Source of the DNA: Brachionus manjavacas
Taxonomy: Eukaryota; Rotifera; Eurotatoria; Ploima; Brachionidae
Reading direction: 5' to 3'
Assembly: GCA_019054805.1 (NCBI GenBank)
Contig: JAHQIY010000003.1
Coordinates: 1-64,000, forward strand
DNA: 64,000 nt
A model generated the notes under the pieces. It was given only the letters and a program-made list of their open reading frames with translations. It searched no databases and was not told where the DNA came from. Positions within the stretch are counted from its first letter, which is position 1, and each line of letters starts with the position of its first letter. A program made the translations under genes and the position numbers. This document shows, one piece after another, positions 19,471 through 30,579 of the stretch.

Positions 19471-20950
19471 GGGCCAAATTTCTTCTTTACATTAGGAATA
19501 AAAAAGGACATGGCTCTTATTTGCCTCAAGGCTCAGTAATTAGTCCTCTTTTATTTAGTATATTAATGACATTCCCAAAAGAAACAAAGCAAATAATGAA
19601 TACTCTCTGCTTTTCGCAAATGATCTAGTTACATTCTTCATTTATAACATAAAGGGGAACCTGGAGAATAAGATAAATAAATACACCACAAACTGGAGCT
19701 TATAAAATGGAAAATGAAGATATCAGTTGAAAAGTCGTGTTCAGTAGTCTTCTCTAGGTACAAAAAAGACGGCATGTTGAAGTTTATGATCAAATGATCA
19801 AATGCTCAATTAAAAAGTAAGCATAATAGTTTCTTAAATTAACGAAATGTTTTTTTTTTATTGGTAATGATTTAACATGTTATGCTACAGTCTCAAAAAA
19901 TTATTTTAAGTTGATCATAAAATTAATGGATTAATAATCGATTTTTAGAATTAAAAAGAGTACCAAATCCGAAAGACAAAAAACTTAACTTCGCAAAGAT
20001 ACTAAAATTAAAAAACCAAATGATATTTTATGTTTAGAAAAAAATTTATTTATTTGCATTATTAACTTTACTAAAAAATCAAAAATAATCGATCATTTTT
20101 GTTAATATTGAACATACTATTAATTTAAATTTTTTTTTATTTTGAAATTTTAATTTAACAAACTATGTTAATCAATGTTACATCAAGAATTTTATAAAAT
20201 TCTACCTAAATCTTCAGGAAATTTATTATTAAATATAAAATGAGCAATTTGATATAAAGTTTTGATCATAAACTTCAACATGCCAAAAAGACAGTGATAA
20301 TCTAAACTTAAAAATTTATGGCTCAAATTATCATTCTGCTTCCGGAAAGCAGAATAATGAGCCAAAAAGAAATCAAGTTTCTTAGTATAAAATTTGATTC
20401 TAAATTAAATTTTAATATATTAGTAGACGAAATTAAAGGACGCTGCAACAAAAAGGTAAAATATTATTAAGATACTGTCAAACAAAAAAGCAATTCAGAA
20501 TACAGCAGTCAGATCTATCTTTAAGTTAAAATAAAATATCCCTCCAACATCATGCATCATGAAGCTTTTAATAAACTTAAATTACTAACAGTCTCGAATC
20601 GTCTTTTTGAGTTGAGTGAGAAATATGTTGGGACAGGACTGAGTCATTCTATTCCATTGGTTGTAAGACTGGTGGAGAAATACAAAGAAGGTTCCTAATC
20701 GAGATATATTGTATACCAACCTCCATTGTAAAATTGATACCTTACTATTTCCTCCTTTTTTCCTGAAACCTGAACTATGTAAGCATTTGCCATATGTATG
20801 TCAATCTATGTCTTATAAACTTTCGTTTTTTTTAGCTTATTTACTTTATTTTTATTTTTTTTTATCTCATTTTATTAACTTTAATTTTTATTTTTTTAAT
20901 ATATTCTGAAGGAGCCCTAGCTCGGTACAAAAAACAAATAAATAAAATAA
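19470..20950 (+). pseudogene. LINE (jockey/CR1-like) RT remnant interrupted by a MITE
   Basis: Plus-strand pieces match the LINE at 59086-60102. They include GSVISPLLFS, the motif FANDLVTFF (Asp to Asn in the FADD box), a KGNLENKINK segment, and the C-terminal SNRLFELSEKYVGTGLSHSI. It ends in a 3' UTR with GAAGGAGCCCTAGCTCGGTA and a (AAATAA)n-type tail near 20910-20950. A 514-bp MITE with an 8-bp target duplication lies inside it. Dead copy. Confidence 0.8.
19771..20284. mobile_element. TIR MITE family M1, copy inside LINE, 8-bp TSD
   Basis: Ends are GGCATGTTGAAGTTTATG.. and ..CATAAACTTCAACATGCC, followed on the inside by GATCA. It is flanked by AAAAAGAC at 19763-19770 and 20285-20292, an exact 8-bp duplication. 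Removing it rejoins LINE coding sequence corresponding to YKKESGNLNLKIYG in the related copy at 59.6 kb. Related ends occur at 22030-22440, 39665-40036 and near 29945. Confidence 0.85.
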
Positions 20951-22029
20951 ATGATAAATGTAAAATGCTAAAAATTTACGAAAGAAATTTACGATTAAAG
21001 AAAAAAAAAATCATAAAAATTATTTCATAAAATCAAATTTCATAATTCAAATCTGAAGAATTTTAGACATTTGATCAAACTTATTCGTCAGTTATCCTTA
21101 AGTATTTTTTTAGTAAAGTAAATGACCTTAGTATTTTTTTACCATCTCTGAACATGACTAATTTTGGTGAAATATACAAAAATGCTTTAAAATTTAAAAT
21201 TTCAAGAATAAATTTAAATTTGATTTATAATAAAGTTAGTTTATTATTTTAAGTTATGATTAAAGATTTTTATGTATTTAATGATATTCTGTTTGCATAT
21301 CTGATGTAATAATAATTCTTTGTCTAGTTGATTATCCTCCACTAGTTGATCCTAATTGAATTGTTTTCAAAGGTTGATCAATTTTAAATCGAAAAATATT
21401 CAGGAAACTGATAAATTTCCAATAATTTCACTTGATTGAATTTCAATTTCGTAAGTAATGTAGAAATTAAAGTTACGTGAAGTCACTATAAATAAAAGGA
21501 ATGAACACTAATAACGAAATATACAAAGATATTTTGTTTTGGGATAATATTGTCAAGTCTCGGTTTTGGACTTAAGAGATTTAAGCCAACAAAATAAATA
21601 AAATAATTTAATTTAGTTAAGAGTTTATTTAATTGAATCCGAAGTTATAACTAATAGTTAGTGGTCAATATAGTTGTAAGTTATTAACGTGTGCTGCCGG
21701 TATTAAGACTTAATAAACTAAAATGAGGACTAAAGAGAGAGAGAGAGAGAAATAAAATTGTTTAACAGTTAGACTTCATTTCAACATGTTTGAACAACAT
21801 GATAATATGATATTAGCACTTTTCCTTGTCTAAAGTTGTTTGCTAATTTGCTCTTAGCGCAGGACACTAATTAAAGTTATATTTATATTTAAATTCAGAC
21901 TTGTTTTTATATTAAGTTTTGAGTCAAGTCAAGTCAATGACTTAAAATTTTTTTTAATTAAATAAATTTCTAAATAAACCATAATCTTAAAATTATATTG
22001 GTCAGAATTATCTGCATTTACCCATGGAA
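20951..22029. other. AT-rich DNA with a GAGA microsatellite
   Basis: No gene recognised. A short (AG)n run sits at about 21736-21750. Confidence 0.4.
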
Positions 22030-22436
22030 AATTGAAGTTTATGATCAAATGCAAATTTCAAATCAAAATTTTTAGCTAATGATTTAAAAAAAAGGTATTT
22101 TTTATCAATTTTTTTAAAATAAAATTTTTAAAATTTATTAAACATGATTTGTAATATCTTTAATTAGGAAGAAAATTAAATGGATTTTTTTTTCTGAATT
22201 AAAATTAAAATAAAATCTAAATCAATATTTTAAAATTTTGCAACAAAAAAGTTAACTTTGTTTCGCAGTAAAATATTTTAATTAATATTAAAATATCATT
22301 TAAAGCCATAATTTGAATGCTTTAAATTTGGCTTTTTTCATCAATTTTATAAAGATTTTAATATATTAACTTTTTATCATCTGATGATGATCATGAACTT
22401 CAGGTTGCCTTTATCCATAAGTTTCAGCCTTCAGAC
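22029..22436. mobile_element. MITE family M1, copy 2
   Basis: Left end GGAAAATTGAAGTTTATG, right end ATGAACTTCAGGTTGCC. Flanks TTTACCCAT and TTTATCCAT look like a 9-bp duplication with one difference. Its interior (AAACATGATTTG.., TTTGTTTCGCAGTAA) is shared with 35860-36300. Confidence 0.55.
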
Positions 22437-22599
22437 AAAAAATAAAGTCATAACTTTGACTTAAATTCTGGTGACTTAGACTTAAAACTGTGACTTATAA
22501 ACAAGTCTGTTTAAATTTATTTGTAATTTTTTGATTATTATTCTATTTTAAAATTTTTTATGTTTCGTATTACTCTTATATTCTTATGTAACTGTATGC

Positions 22600-24800
22600 A
22601 ATCGATACAAAATTTGTGCTTGGTAACATTAATAAAGGACATCTGGTTATCTTTTTTAATTTTGTTCTCAGAAACAAGGTTAGGAAGGAATCATATATTA
22701 TTGAAAAATTTATTTATAGTAAAGCTGACTTTGAAAAAATTTCTGAATTTTTATCAAATATTGATTATGTGCACTTATTTAAGAATTTAAATATTCAGGA
22801 AATGTACAATGAGTTAATTTTCTTTGTCAGCGAAGCTAGTAATCGATTCATTCCAGTGACGGATGGCTCTAAAAAGAAAAGTATCTCAAAACCTTGGATA
22901 AAAGATGATCTCAAGATCTTAATTAGGAATAAAAAAAATCTTAGATACATGAACTATTCATGTAACTGGAAGGATGTGAATCTTTATAATGATTACAAAA
23001 GTATCTGTAAATTTGTTTCTTCGGAAATAAAAAGAGCCAGACTAACTTATGAACAAAATTTAGTGGATAAAGCTAAGAAGAATCCAAAATTATTATACAA
23101 ATATCTAAATGATCAACAAGTTATTAGAGAATTAATCAAAGCATTAAAGAAGTTAAACAATCAATTAACGCAAGAACCGAAAGAGATATCAAATCTACTA
23201 AATAAATGTTTTCAGGATGTTTTTGTTATTGAACAAGATGGGGAGCTTCCTCCTTTTGTAGCTGAACTTAATGAAAACAGTTCAGAATATATTGACATTG
23301 ACCCAAATGATATTAGTTATGAAGTGGTTTAAAAAAAATTACAAAACCTTAATCAAAATAAATCATGTGGTGTAGACAAGCTTCATCTGCTATTGCTAAA
23401 AAACTGTGCAGACGCCTTTACTGTTCCTTAAACTTTAATTTTCAGAAAGTTTTTATCTAATAGTCAGCTTCCAATACAATTCAGATCGGAAAATATTACT
23501 CCATTGTTTAAAAAAGATGATAAATCAACGGCCAGCAATTATCGTCCCGTGTCTTTAACTTCAATTCCGTGCAAAATTATGGAAAGCATAATAAGAACCA
23601 AAATGGAAGACTTTCTTAATTAGAACAATATTATATCTAAAGAACAGCATGGATTTGTCAAGAAAAAGTCATGTACATCTAATCCTTTGGAAACTCTAGA
23701 TTTCATCTCAATGAGTCTAGACAAAAGTATTCCTGTTGATGTAATTCTGCTGGATTTTGCGAAAGCATTTGATACTGTTCCGCACAGACGACTAATAGCT
23801 AAATTGAAGCGTATGGCTTTGATGGTCTGACACTAAAATGGATTGAAGCTTTCTTGAAAAAAAGAAGACAATGAGTTTTTCAAGGTGAAATTTTGACGGA
23901 TTGGGTTGAGATTTTTAGCGGTGTACTACAAAGATCAGTGATTGGTCCACTTTTGTTCGTTTTGTATATCAATGATCTACCAAAAGGAATAGAGAATATT
24001 GTCAAAATTTATGCAGATGATACAAAAATATTCTCGCAAACGGTATCAGAAATAAGCGCAGTGAAACTACAATCAGATTTAGATGTAACTTTCAAGTGGA
24101 CTCAAGATTGGCTTCTTCTCTTCAACTCATCAAAATGTGTGGTTATGCATTACGGTCATAAAAACAAAGAATTCACTTATTTTATTAATGGTAAACAGTT
24201 ATCAACGTCTGAAACCGAAAGAGATCTTAGAGTTATCTTCAATACAAATCTCAAATGGAAAAATCAAGTGATAGAGGCTACAAATAAAGCAAATCAAATG
24301 TTGGGTCGCATCAGGAAATCATTCGCTCGTTTTGATTGAAAGTTATTTAGATCATTGTATTTAACTTTTGTTCGTTCTCTTTTAGAATTTGCTGTGCGTG
24401 TATGGTGTCCATTTCTAAAGTCGGATTGTGAGAATCTTGAGAGGATTCTCACGCAGAGCTACGAAATTTGTTTCTTCAATTAGAAACAAACCGTATGAAA
24501 GCAGATTGAAGGCTTTGAACATTCCAAATCTGGTGGAAAGAAAAAAAAGAGGTGATCTAATTCAATTATACAAGTTCATGCATGGAATAGAAATGGTTGA
24601 AAAAGCAACAATTTTAATGTCACTAAAATCCAAGGAAGAGGTCACTGCTTTAAATATCACAAAGAAATTTCGAGGCTCCAACATAGAGATAACTTTTTTT
24701 TCAACAGAACCGCTAACATATAGAACTCACTGCCAAATCAATTAGTTGAAGCCCCCAATGTTAACAGCTTTAAAGCAGGCATTGAATTGCCATTTAGTTA
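22600..24800 (+). pseudogene. LINE (CR1/jockey-like) ORF2, decayed
   Basis: The plus strand encodes the linker between endonuclease and RT (ISKPWIKDDLKILIRNKKNL). RT then follows in broken frames: KSCGVDKLHLLLLKN, NYRPVSLTSIPCKIMESII, HGFVKKKSCTSNPL, LLDFAKAFDTVPHRRLIAKL, VIGPLLFVLYINDLPKGIEN and an intact YADDTK box at about 24010. The C-terminal RATKFVSSIRNKPYESRLKAL and FFNRTANIWNSLPNQLVEAP regions end near 24790. At least four stops or shifts. The endonuclease domain is absent (5'-truncated). It lies between the two peptide-precursor copies. Confidence 0.88.
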
Positions 24801-25290
24801 AATAATTAAAAACAGACAAAATCTGAATTCGAATAATTTTCTGTAAAAATTAGTCATTAATAATTAAATTAAAATTTAGTTTTAGTGATGTTCCAAAAGT
24901 AAAACTAACTTTAAAAATATTTTTTCACATTTTGGATTTATTTTCGCATCAAAATTTAAAAATTTAAATACAGAGTCTACTTCTAAATTTCATTAATTGT
25001 AATTTTAATGCAGCAGAAAACCGGAATTTAAACTAAATGCAAAGTAAAAAAAAAAGTGAAAAGCTCTTTTAAATGATACGTCTAAAGTTAAATTAATTAA
25101 AACATCTTTTAGATGGTAAACGGCGAATGCTCCACAGCTGAATCAATGGATTTAAAAAAAGATAATTTGTAATTTTTTTTTGTTTTCTGCAAATTTTTAC
25201 TTAGATCAAAAGAGACTGTTACATGGATTTGAAAAAGCGTAAGAACAAAAATTAAAAGGTTTTAAAGTTTTTTTTATGTAAAATTGTTTT
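24800..25290. other. AT-rich DNA between LINE and repeat copy B
   Basis: No coding signal or recognised repeat beyond short A/T runs. Confidence 0.4.
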
Positions 25291-26249
25291 CATTTCTTCA
25301 AATCAGTTAAATTAGATATTCAAAAAAATTTATAATCAACTAAAATTTAAAATAAAAGTGTCCTTAATTTAAACTTTTAAACCGAATAATAACTACCATT
25401 GCTTTTTTTTGATACTTTTAAAAAGTAAGTCATCAAAAACTAAAACTAAAAATAAATTAAAATTTGAAAAAATTAAAAATCTAAATTAAATCAAAATCCG
25501 GATTTATGATTGAGAAAATATTCAAGATGAATCTCTTTTTAAACAAAAATTCCAAAGCAAGTTAATTTTAGATATGAACAAGAAATGATAAAAATGTAGC
25601 AATTTCTATTTAAATAATTCGACTATAAAAATGCTTATTTTTATTTCATTAAATTTTATTAATTAAAAAAAATAAAAAAGATCGTTAAAAATGTTCTATT
25701 ATTACATTTTTATTTTGCTTTGCCTGTACCAGTCTATTTGTAATCAAAAAAAATTTTTTTTTTTTATTTTTTTTATATTTAATATAAGAAAGTCAAAATT
25801 TTTTATACATTATTTTAAAAAGATTGTTTGGATTGTGATGACAAAGGTCAAAGATGCAATGTAAGACCAGGTGAATCATTTGCCCCGGGTTTTCACGATA
25901 GATGGAATTTGTTCAAAAGATCAATGGATGACAATGAGCAAGCAAATGCAGAGAGGCTGATAAAAAGGGCCCAAATATTTGGTGGCAATTTTGACAGAGC
26001 CAATATTTTTAGAAAGAAACGAGCAACAATCATGGGTGGAAATTGGATGGATGCTCAGAGAATAGATAGACCAGATGACCAAATTGGAGACAATGGTGAA
26101 TTGATGTCTCAAAATTTGGGAAAAAAAGATCGAAGTGATCTTGAAAATTTGTTTGCAAACAGAGTTATTAATAAAAGAGCTCAGATATTTGGTGGCAATT
26201 TTGACAGAGCCAATATTTTCAGAAAAAAACGAGCAACTATTCTTGGTGG
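25291..26249 (+). repeat. direct repeat, copy B
   Basis: Partner of 17499-18456, same orientation. Similarity ends at the codons for ATILGG in exon 2, after which the two genes have unrelated C-termini. Confidence 0.9.
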
Positions 26250-26466
26250 TGAATGGTTCAGGAATGGAAAAGAAGTTGATCCAAATGATCCGATTATGTA
26301 TACAAATACAAGAACAGGAGGATTAAGGAGTCCGTTATTTAGCCATCGAGGTCTTCCAACTTGGGCATTAAATAATCCTAGTCGTGATACAATTATACAA
26401 GATCCATCAAGAGCTGGCACAATTGACTGTGATGAATCAGGTCAACGTTGCAATTATTTTTTATAG
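25691..26466 (+). CDS. secreted peptide-precursor-like protein, copy B
   Basis: Exons 25691-25739 and 25823-26466, 83-bp intron, predicted 230 residues. The signal peptide, CDDKGQRC motif and two AQIFGGNFDRANIF units bounded by KR/KKR are the same as in copy A. After ATILGG the protein continues EWFRNGKEVDPNDPIM.. and ends with GTIDCDESGQRCNYFL. That ending mirrors the N-terminal LDCDDKGQRCN motif, so this copy has a CxxxxxxC-type motif at both ends and may represent the fuller ancestral layout. Secretion and proteolytic processing are inferred from the signal peptide and basic sites. An AATAAA signal lies near 26524. Confidence 0.7.
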
Positions 26467-26829
26467 CTTTTTTTTACTTAAATTTATTTCAAAGTAAAAA
26501 ACAATCATTATAAATTAAAGGCTTAATAAAATATAAAAAAAAAGTTTTTTATTTATTTAATAAATAAAAAAAGATTTTTTTTTTAAACTGCGTGTCTCAA
26601 ATTTTACATTTCTGGGTATTTTCGAACCTTTTATCATTATAATTAATTGCAGCTGAAATGGTAGTTAGAATATCTTGATTCCATTAACTTTCTTTAATTC
26701 TTCCTCTCTTGATTTCTTTGACCATTTCTATTAAGTCTTCAAATGACTTAAATAGTTCCTAAGTGATCGTTTTACCTTGCATTCTAATTTTATACAGAGA
26801 TTCGAGTGTAGCGTGATTCTGGAAAAGGA
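26467..26829. other. 3' flank of copy B
   Basis: Contains polyadenylation-like AATAAA at about 26524, then mixed sequence leading into a LINE fragment. No gene recognised. Confidence 0.4.
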
Positions 26830-27380
26830 CAATCTGAGAGCTTCAAAGTGTGTACAGGAGTCAGACAAGTGTGCGTTCTCTCTACGACACTATTCCTAAT
26901 ATTGATTGACTATGTCATGAAGAAAACAACTGTTAGTGCCAAGGGTATTCAATGGGGATTAACAGCAAAACTTGAAGACTTAGACTTGGCGGATGATGTG
27001 GTGCTAATATCGAATTTGACAGGAAAAGCCTTAACGCCTTCCAGACTGGAAGCATGCGGAGGATTCTCCAGATACACTGACCTGAGACATTGTCGAATGC
27101 TGACCTATATAGTAGAACAAATTCAGAGCTTTAAAAGTGATTGCATTAAGAAAAAAAGACTGCGATGGCTCGGACATGTAGTTAGAATGAAAGAAATATG
27201 GATACCAAAAAGAGCCCTTCAATGGATACCTAAAAGGCAACGTAAGGTAGGAAGACCAGCAGTAACATGGAGGTAAACAATTACGAAAGAGCTCATCGAA
27301 ATAGGAATGACATGGGAAGAAGCAATGGTACAGGGAAAAGATCGACTTGACTGAAAATCAAAAGTAATCACCTTATGCTC
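26830..27380 (+). pseudogene. non-LTR RT fragment of a second LINE clade
   Basis: The 142-residue frame has CTGVRQVCVLSTTLFLILID (finger/palm), DLDLADDVVLIS (catalytic ADD) and then, after a deletion, the C-terminal RLRWLGHVVRM..KRALQWIPKRQRKVG segment ending near a TWR. That C-terminus is typical of another non-LTR clade than the neighbouring CR1/jockey-like copies. The middle of RT is deleted and the downstream frame is broken. Fragment only. Confidence 0.75.
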
Positions 27381-27619
27381 CTCAAGGAGTTAATAAGAAA
27401 AAAAAAATTAAAGGGTTTATTAAATTTTTTTCTAATTCAGTTCGACACTCTAAACTTCTTACTTTTGTTAAGGTTTGACTCATTTTTGAAAGATGATAAA
27501 ATAAACAATTAAGTTTTATAATTTTAAATAATCTTTGGTAGTAAACTTAAACATTAAAAATAGCTTTTTTTTTCAATTTTAGCTGTTTAATTAGAAAACA
27601 TTAAGATTTTTAACAAACC

Positions 27620-27830
27620 TTTTTTGGCCACGTAAATTTATTTTTGTTCACTAAAAAACTTTTTTGTTCACATAAAATTATCTCTGGTCACTTATTACTA
27701 TTCTTGGTCACTAAAAACATTATTTGTTCACAAAATAAAACTTTTGATCACTAAATTTTTCATGTATTTTATTTGGGTCACCTAATACACCCAAATTTAT
27801 TTGGTGACCAAGTTTGTTCACATATAATTG
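27620..27830. repeat. clustered GTTCAC / GGTCAC motifs
   Basis: About ten copies of TTGTTCAC, TTGGTCAC or variants, spaced roughly 15-35 bp apart, with one inverted partner (GGTGACC near 27800). Degenerate tandem array or subterminal binding-site cluster of an unknown element. Confidence 0.55.
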
Positions 27831-28859
27831 TGTTAATATTTTTTTCTGACTTGCTTAATTATTATGAAATTATTTAATTTATTATATTATATAATTAATA
27901 TTTTTTTTTAAAGATTAACTTAAATCAATAGAGAAATGGAATCTGGAAAAATTGAGTAAAGGACCAAATTCTATATCCGTATCGAATCGGCTAATGAAGT
28001 CAGCGACAAACTCTGATTTAGTTGAGACACATTCAACAAGTTAACTGTGATCAAAAAAGCAAAATAAAACGACTAGTAAAGCCGGCTTTAATAAGTAGTA
28101 AACTACAGCAGCAAAGAGAACTGAAAAATTATTGTTAAATGATAAGAATATATTAACTATAATTTGTTTAAAAAAAATTTTCCTGCTAATTTATATAAAA
28201 ATTGTATAATTAATTGGTAGAGTATAATTAAATTATTTATCCTTTTTTGAAAAAAAACATGGGCTAATAAAAAAAATTTTTTGAATATCCCAGGGCTAAT
28301 TTAATAATTTTCAGAAAAAAAATGAAAAAAACATTTATTTGCAAAAAAAAACAAAAAAAAATGTAAAATTATTATATATCCCATGATATTAAAATTTAGA
28401 AAAAAAGTCACGCTCTGGGAATATACACTAAAATTAATTATTTTTTATAAGCTTTTTAATTTTATTATTTTATAAATCCGTTGTTATAATTTAATAATTC
28501 TTGATATTAAATAGGCTTATATCATTTTTTTGAGGGGGTTGGGGAAGACCGATTTTCGACTTATTTTTTTTCGTTGAATTTAGTGAAACATAGTTTTTTT
28601 CATTATCAAAGTTTGAATGCTAAATTTTGTCATTTTAAATTGATGAAAAAGAATTTTTTTGTAATTTTTAGAAGGCTTGTATGAAAATTCACAATGCCTT
28701 TTATTAGTTTTTCATTGATGCTCATTCAAATTTTAATTGACTGGGTTACCCTTGTTTTTTTCGATTGAATTTTAAATTTTAAAATGATATAAATTTGCAA
28801 AATTTTTCAATTTAAGTGGCTAACTACCAAAAATTTGGCCGTATTTTTGACCTTACGTA
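27831..28859. other. AT-rich DNA, no recognised gene
   Basis: Low-complexity sequence. A slightly less AT-rich patch at 27940-28080 has no convincing frame. Confidence 0.4.
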
Positions 28860-29010
28860 TTTTTAAGGCCGGTTTTTTGGCCGCCCGTTTATTCCAGACT
28901 GTTTATTTTGGCGGTCCAAGAAATAGACCACCTAGCTGACCGGGCAAATGACCGCAAAAAACCGTCCGTGTAATTGACCGGTTTGTCTTCACCGTATCCA
29001 ACACTAAATA
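28860..29010. repeat. GC-richer dispersed repeat R2, copy 1
   Basis: Contains GACCACCTAGCTGACCGG and repeated GACCGG or CCGGTC words, ending ATCCAACACTA. A second copy with the same blocks lies at 51320-51445. Non-coding; class unknown. Confidence 0.5.
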
Positions 29011-29155
29011 ATAATATAAATTTGAATTAAAAAAAAAAAGATTATCAAGTCCGTTTTTTGAAATATTTAAAAATTTATTTTTAATTTATTATTTAAGAAA
29101 AGTCTTTTTATTAAATTCAAAACCCACACGCCAAAATTGGAACTTTTTACCTTCG

Positions 29156-29479
29156 GTTTTGTGAAATTCAGTACAAATTGTAAAAAAGAACAATAAAAAA
29201 TGAAAAAAAATTGATTAACTTTTTTCTTAAGATTTAAACTTAGTTCTGTAAATGCAACATAGTGCAACTTTGCAGAGTTTAGCAGAAATTAAATTTCTAT
29301 ATAATTAAACGAAGTGCATTTTGCAGAGATTTTGCACACCTTTAGAAGACCTTTGATGAAACTTTGAATGTTGCACCATGCTGCTTTCACAGAATTAATT
29401 TTAAACCTTTAGAAAAAAAGTTATTTAATTTTTTTACACTTTGTTCTGTTCTTTTGTACTGAACTTCACAAAACCTTAC
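29156..29479. mobile_element. foldback MITE family M2, copy 1 with 8-bp TSD
   Basis: Ends GGTTTTGTGAAATTCAGTAC and GTACTGAACTTCACAAAACC. The inverted similarity extends inward over much of the element, including TGCAGAG/TGCAACAT words. Flanked on both sides by TTACCTTC. Two further copies lie in the arms of the large inverted repeat (55370-55728 and its mirror at about 56957-57320). The TSD length suggests a hAT- or Merlin-like mobiliser, which is inference. Confidence 0.8.
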
Positions 29480-29990
29480 CTTCCGCTTGCACGGATATCC
29501 ACACTAATTAAAATCTAAATAAAAATGATGAAATTGGCTTTTTTTAATTTTTTTTAAATTAAACATAAAATTTTTATTATTTTGATTTTAAAAAAAAAAA
29601 ATCTTATTGATTCTTTTCGGTTCTTGTAAAATCTTTATTTGAAAACTTTAAAAACAAATTTAAATCTACATTAAGTTATCCTATTTATGGCTTTAAATGA
29701 TATTTCAATATAAAATAAAATAGATTACGACAAATTAAAGTTAAATTTTGTATTTGTATTCAAAAAATTTCAAAATATTGATTAAGATTTTGTTTGTACT
29801 TCAGATAAAAATTCATATAATTTTCTATCTAATCAATTAAACAAAATGTTTAATAAAGTTTTGTCATTTATTATTAAAAAATAAATTAAAATTAACTTTT
29901 TATTTAAATCAAAAACTAAAAATTTTGATTTGAAATTTTTATTTGATCATGAACTTCAATTTTCTTAATTTTGGTGATTGCAACGCAGGG
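29480..29990. other. AT-rich DNA with part of M1-like sequence
   Basis: Includes an M1-type right end (GATCATGAACTTCAATTTTC near 29945) and ATTAAAATCTAAATAAAAATG near 29510 that recurs at 33997. Probably an old MITE copy; the left end is unclear. Confidence 0.35.
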
Positions 29991-30290
29991 ACGCATGTTG
30001 CTCTTGTTACAGAATGTAGCGCCAACTTCTTGCCAGGTTAATGTCATTGTGGCTTGTTGCGAGGCGTGAATGGGTACTGGAATCAGTCCACTTTTCTATC
30101 GGGGTAGTATCGGTGTTGGGACTCAGACAAAGCTGTAATGACCGAAAGTCGTTGAGGAGAAGGGCCGAGATCCTAATGGATTTAACAGATAACATAATTT
30201 TCAGCACCCAACTGTCTTATTCATATCTGTAAAACACTTCCACAATGAAGGCGAGGGCTTAACAGTGCAAATGACATGGTCAAGATTTTC
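29990..30290. other. GC-richer island of unknown nature
   Basis: About 300 bp with clearly higher GC than its surroundings and open frames of 63-66 residues on both strands. The minus frame ends SHNDINLARSWRYIL. No domain recognised. It could be a retroelement fragment or an RNA gene. Confidence 0.3.
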
Positions 30291-30579
30291 TTTTGATGAA
30301 ACCAATTATATTTTTCACAATTAATTTTTTAATAATCCGGCCCTGATCCGTTCAAAGACCGTTCGGACATGAAAAAATTGTTTTTATTTAATCTTTAATT
30401 AAAAGCGTCACTAAATCGAAATTTTTAAAAAAGAATTGACTAGTTACTAAAAAAATAATAATGATAATAAAGGTAACTACAGTAAATGACCCACATTTGG
30501 TCATTTACAAAGCTTGGAGACAGTAGAATTTTTGCTTTGGTAGCTTATATTGTTTGCGCTTTGTCGAACTTTTTTTTAA

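Noticed and set aside
30009..30232. Possible snRNA or tRNA cluster in the GC-rich island
   Set aside because: No cloverleaf, Sm site or promoter pattern could be identified.
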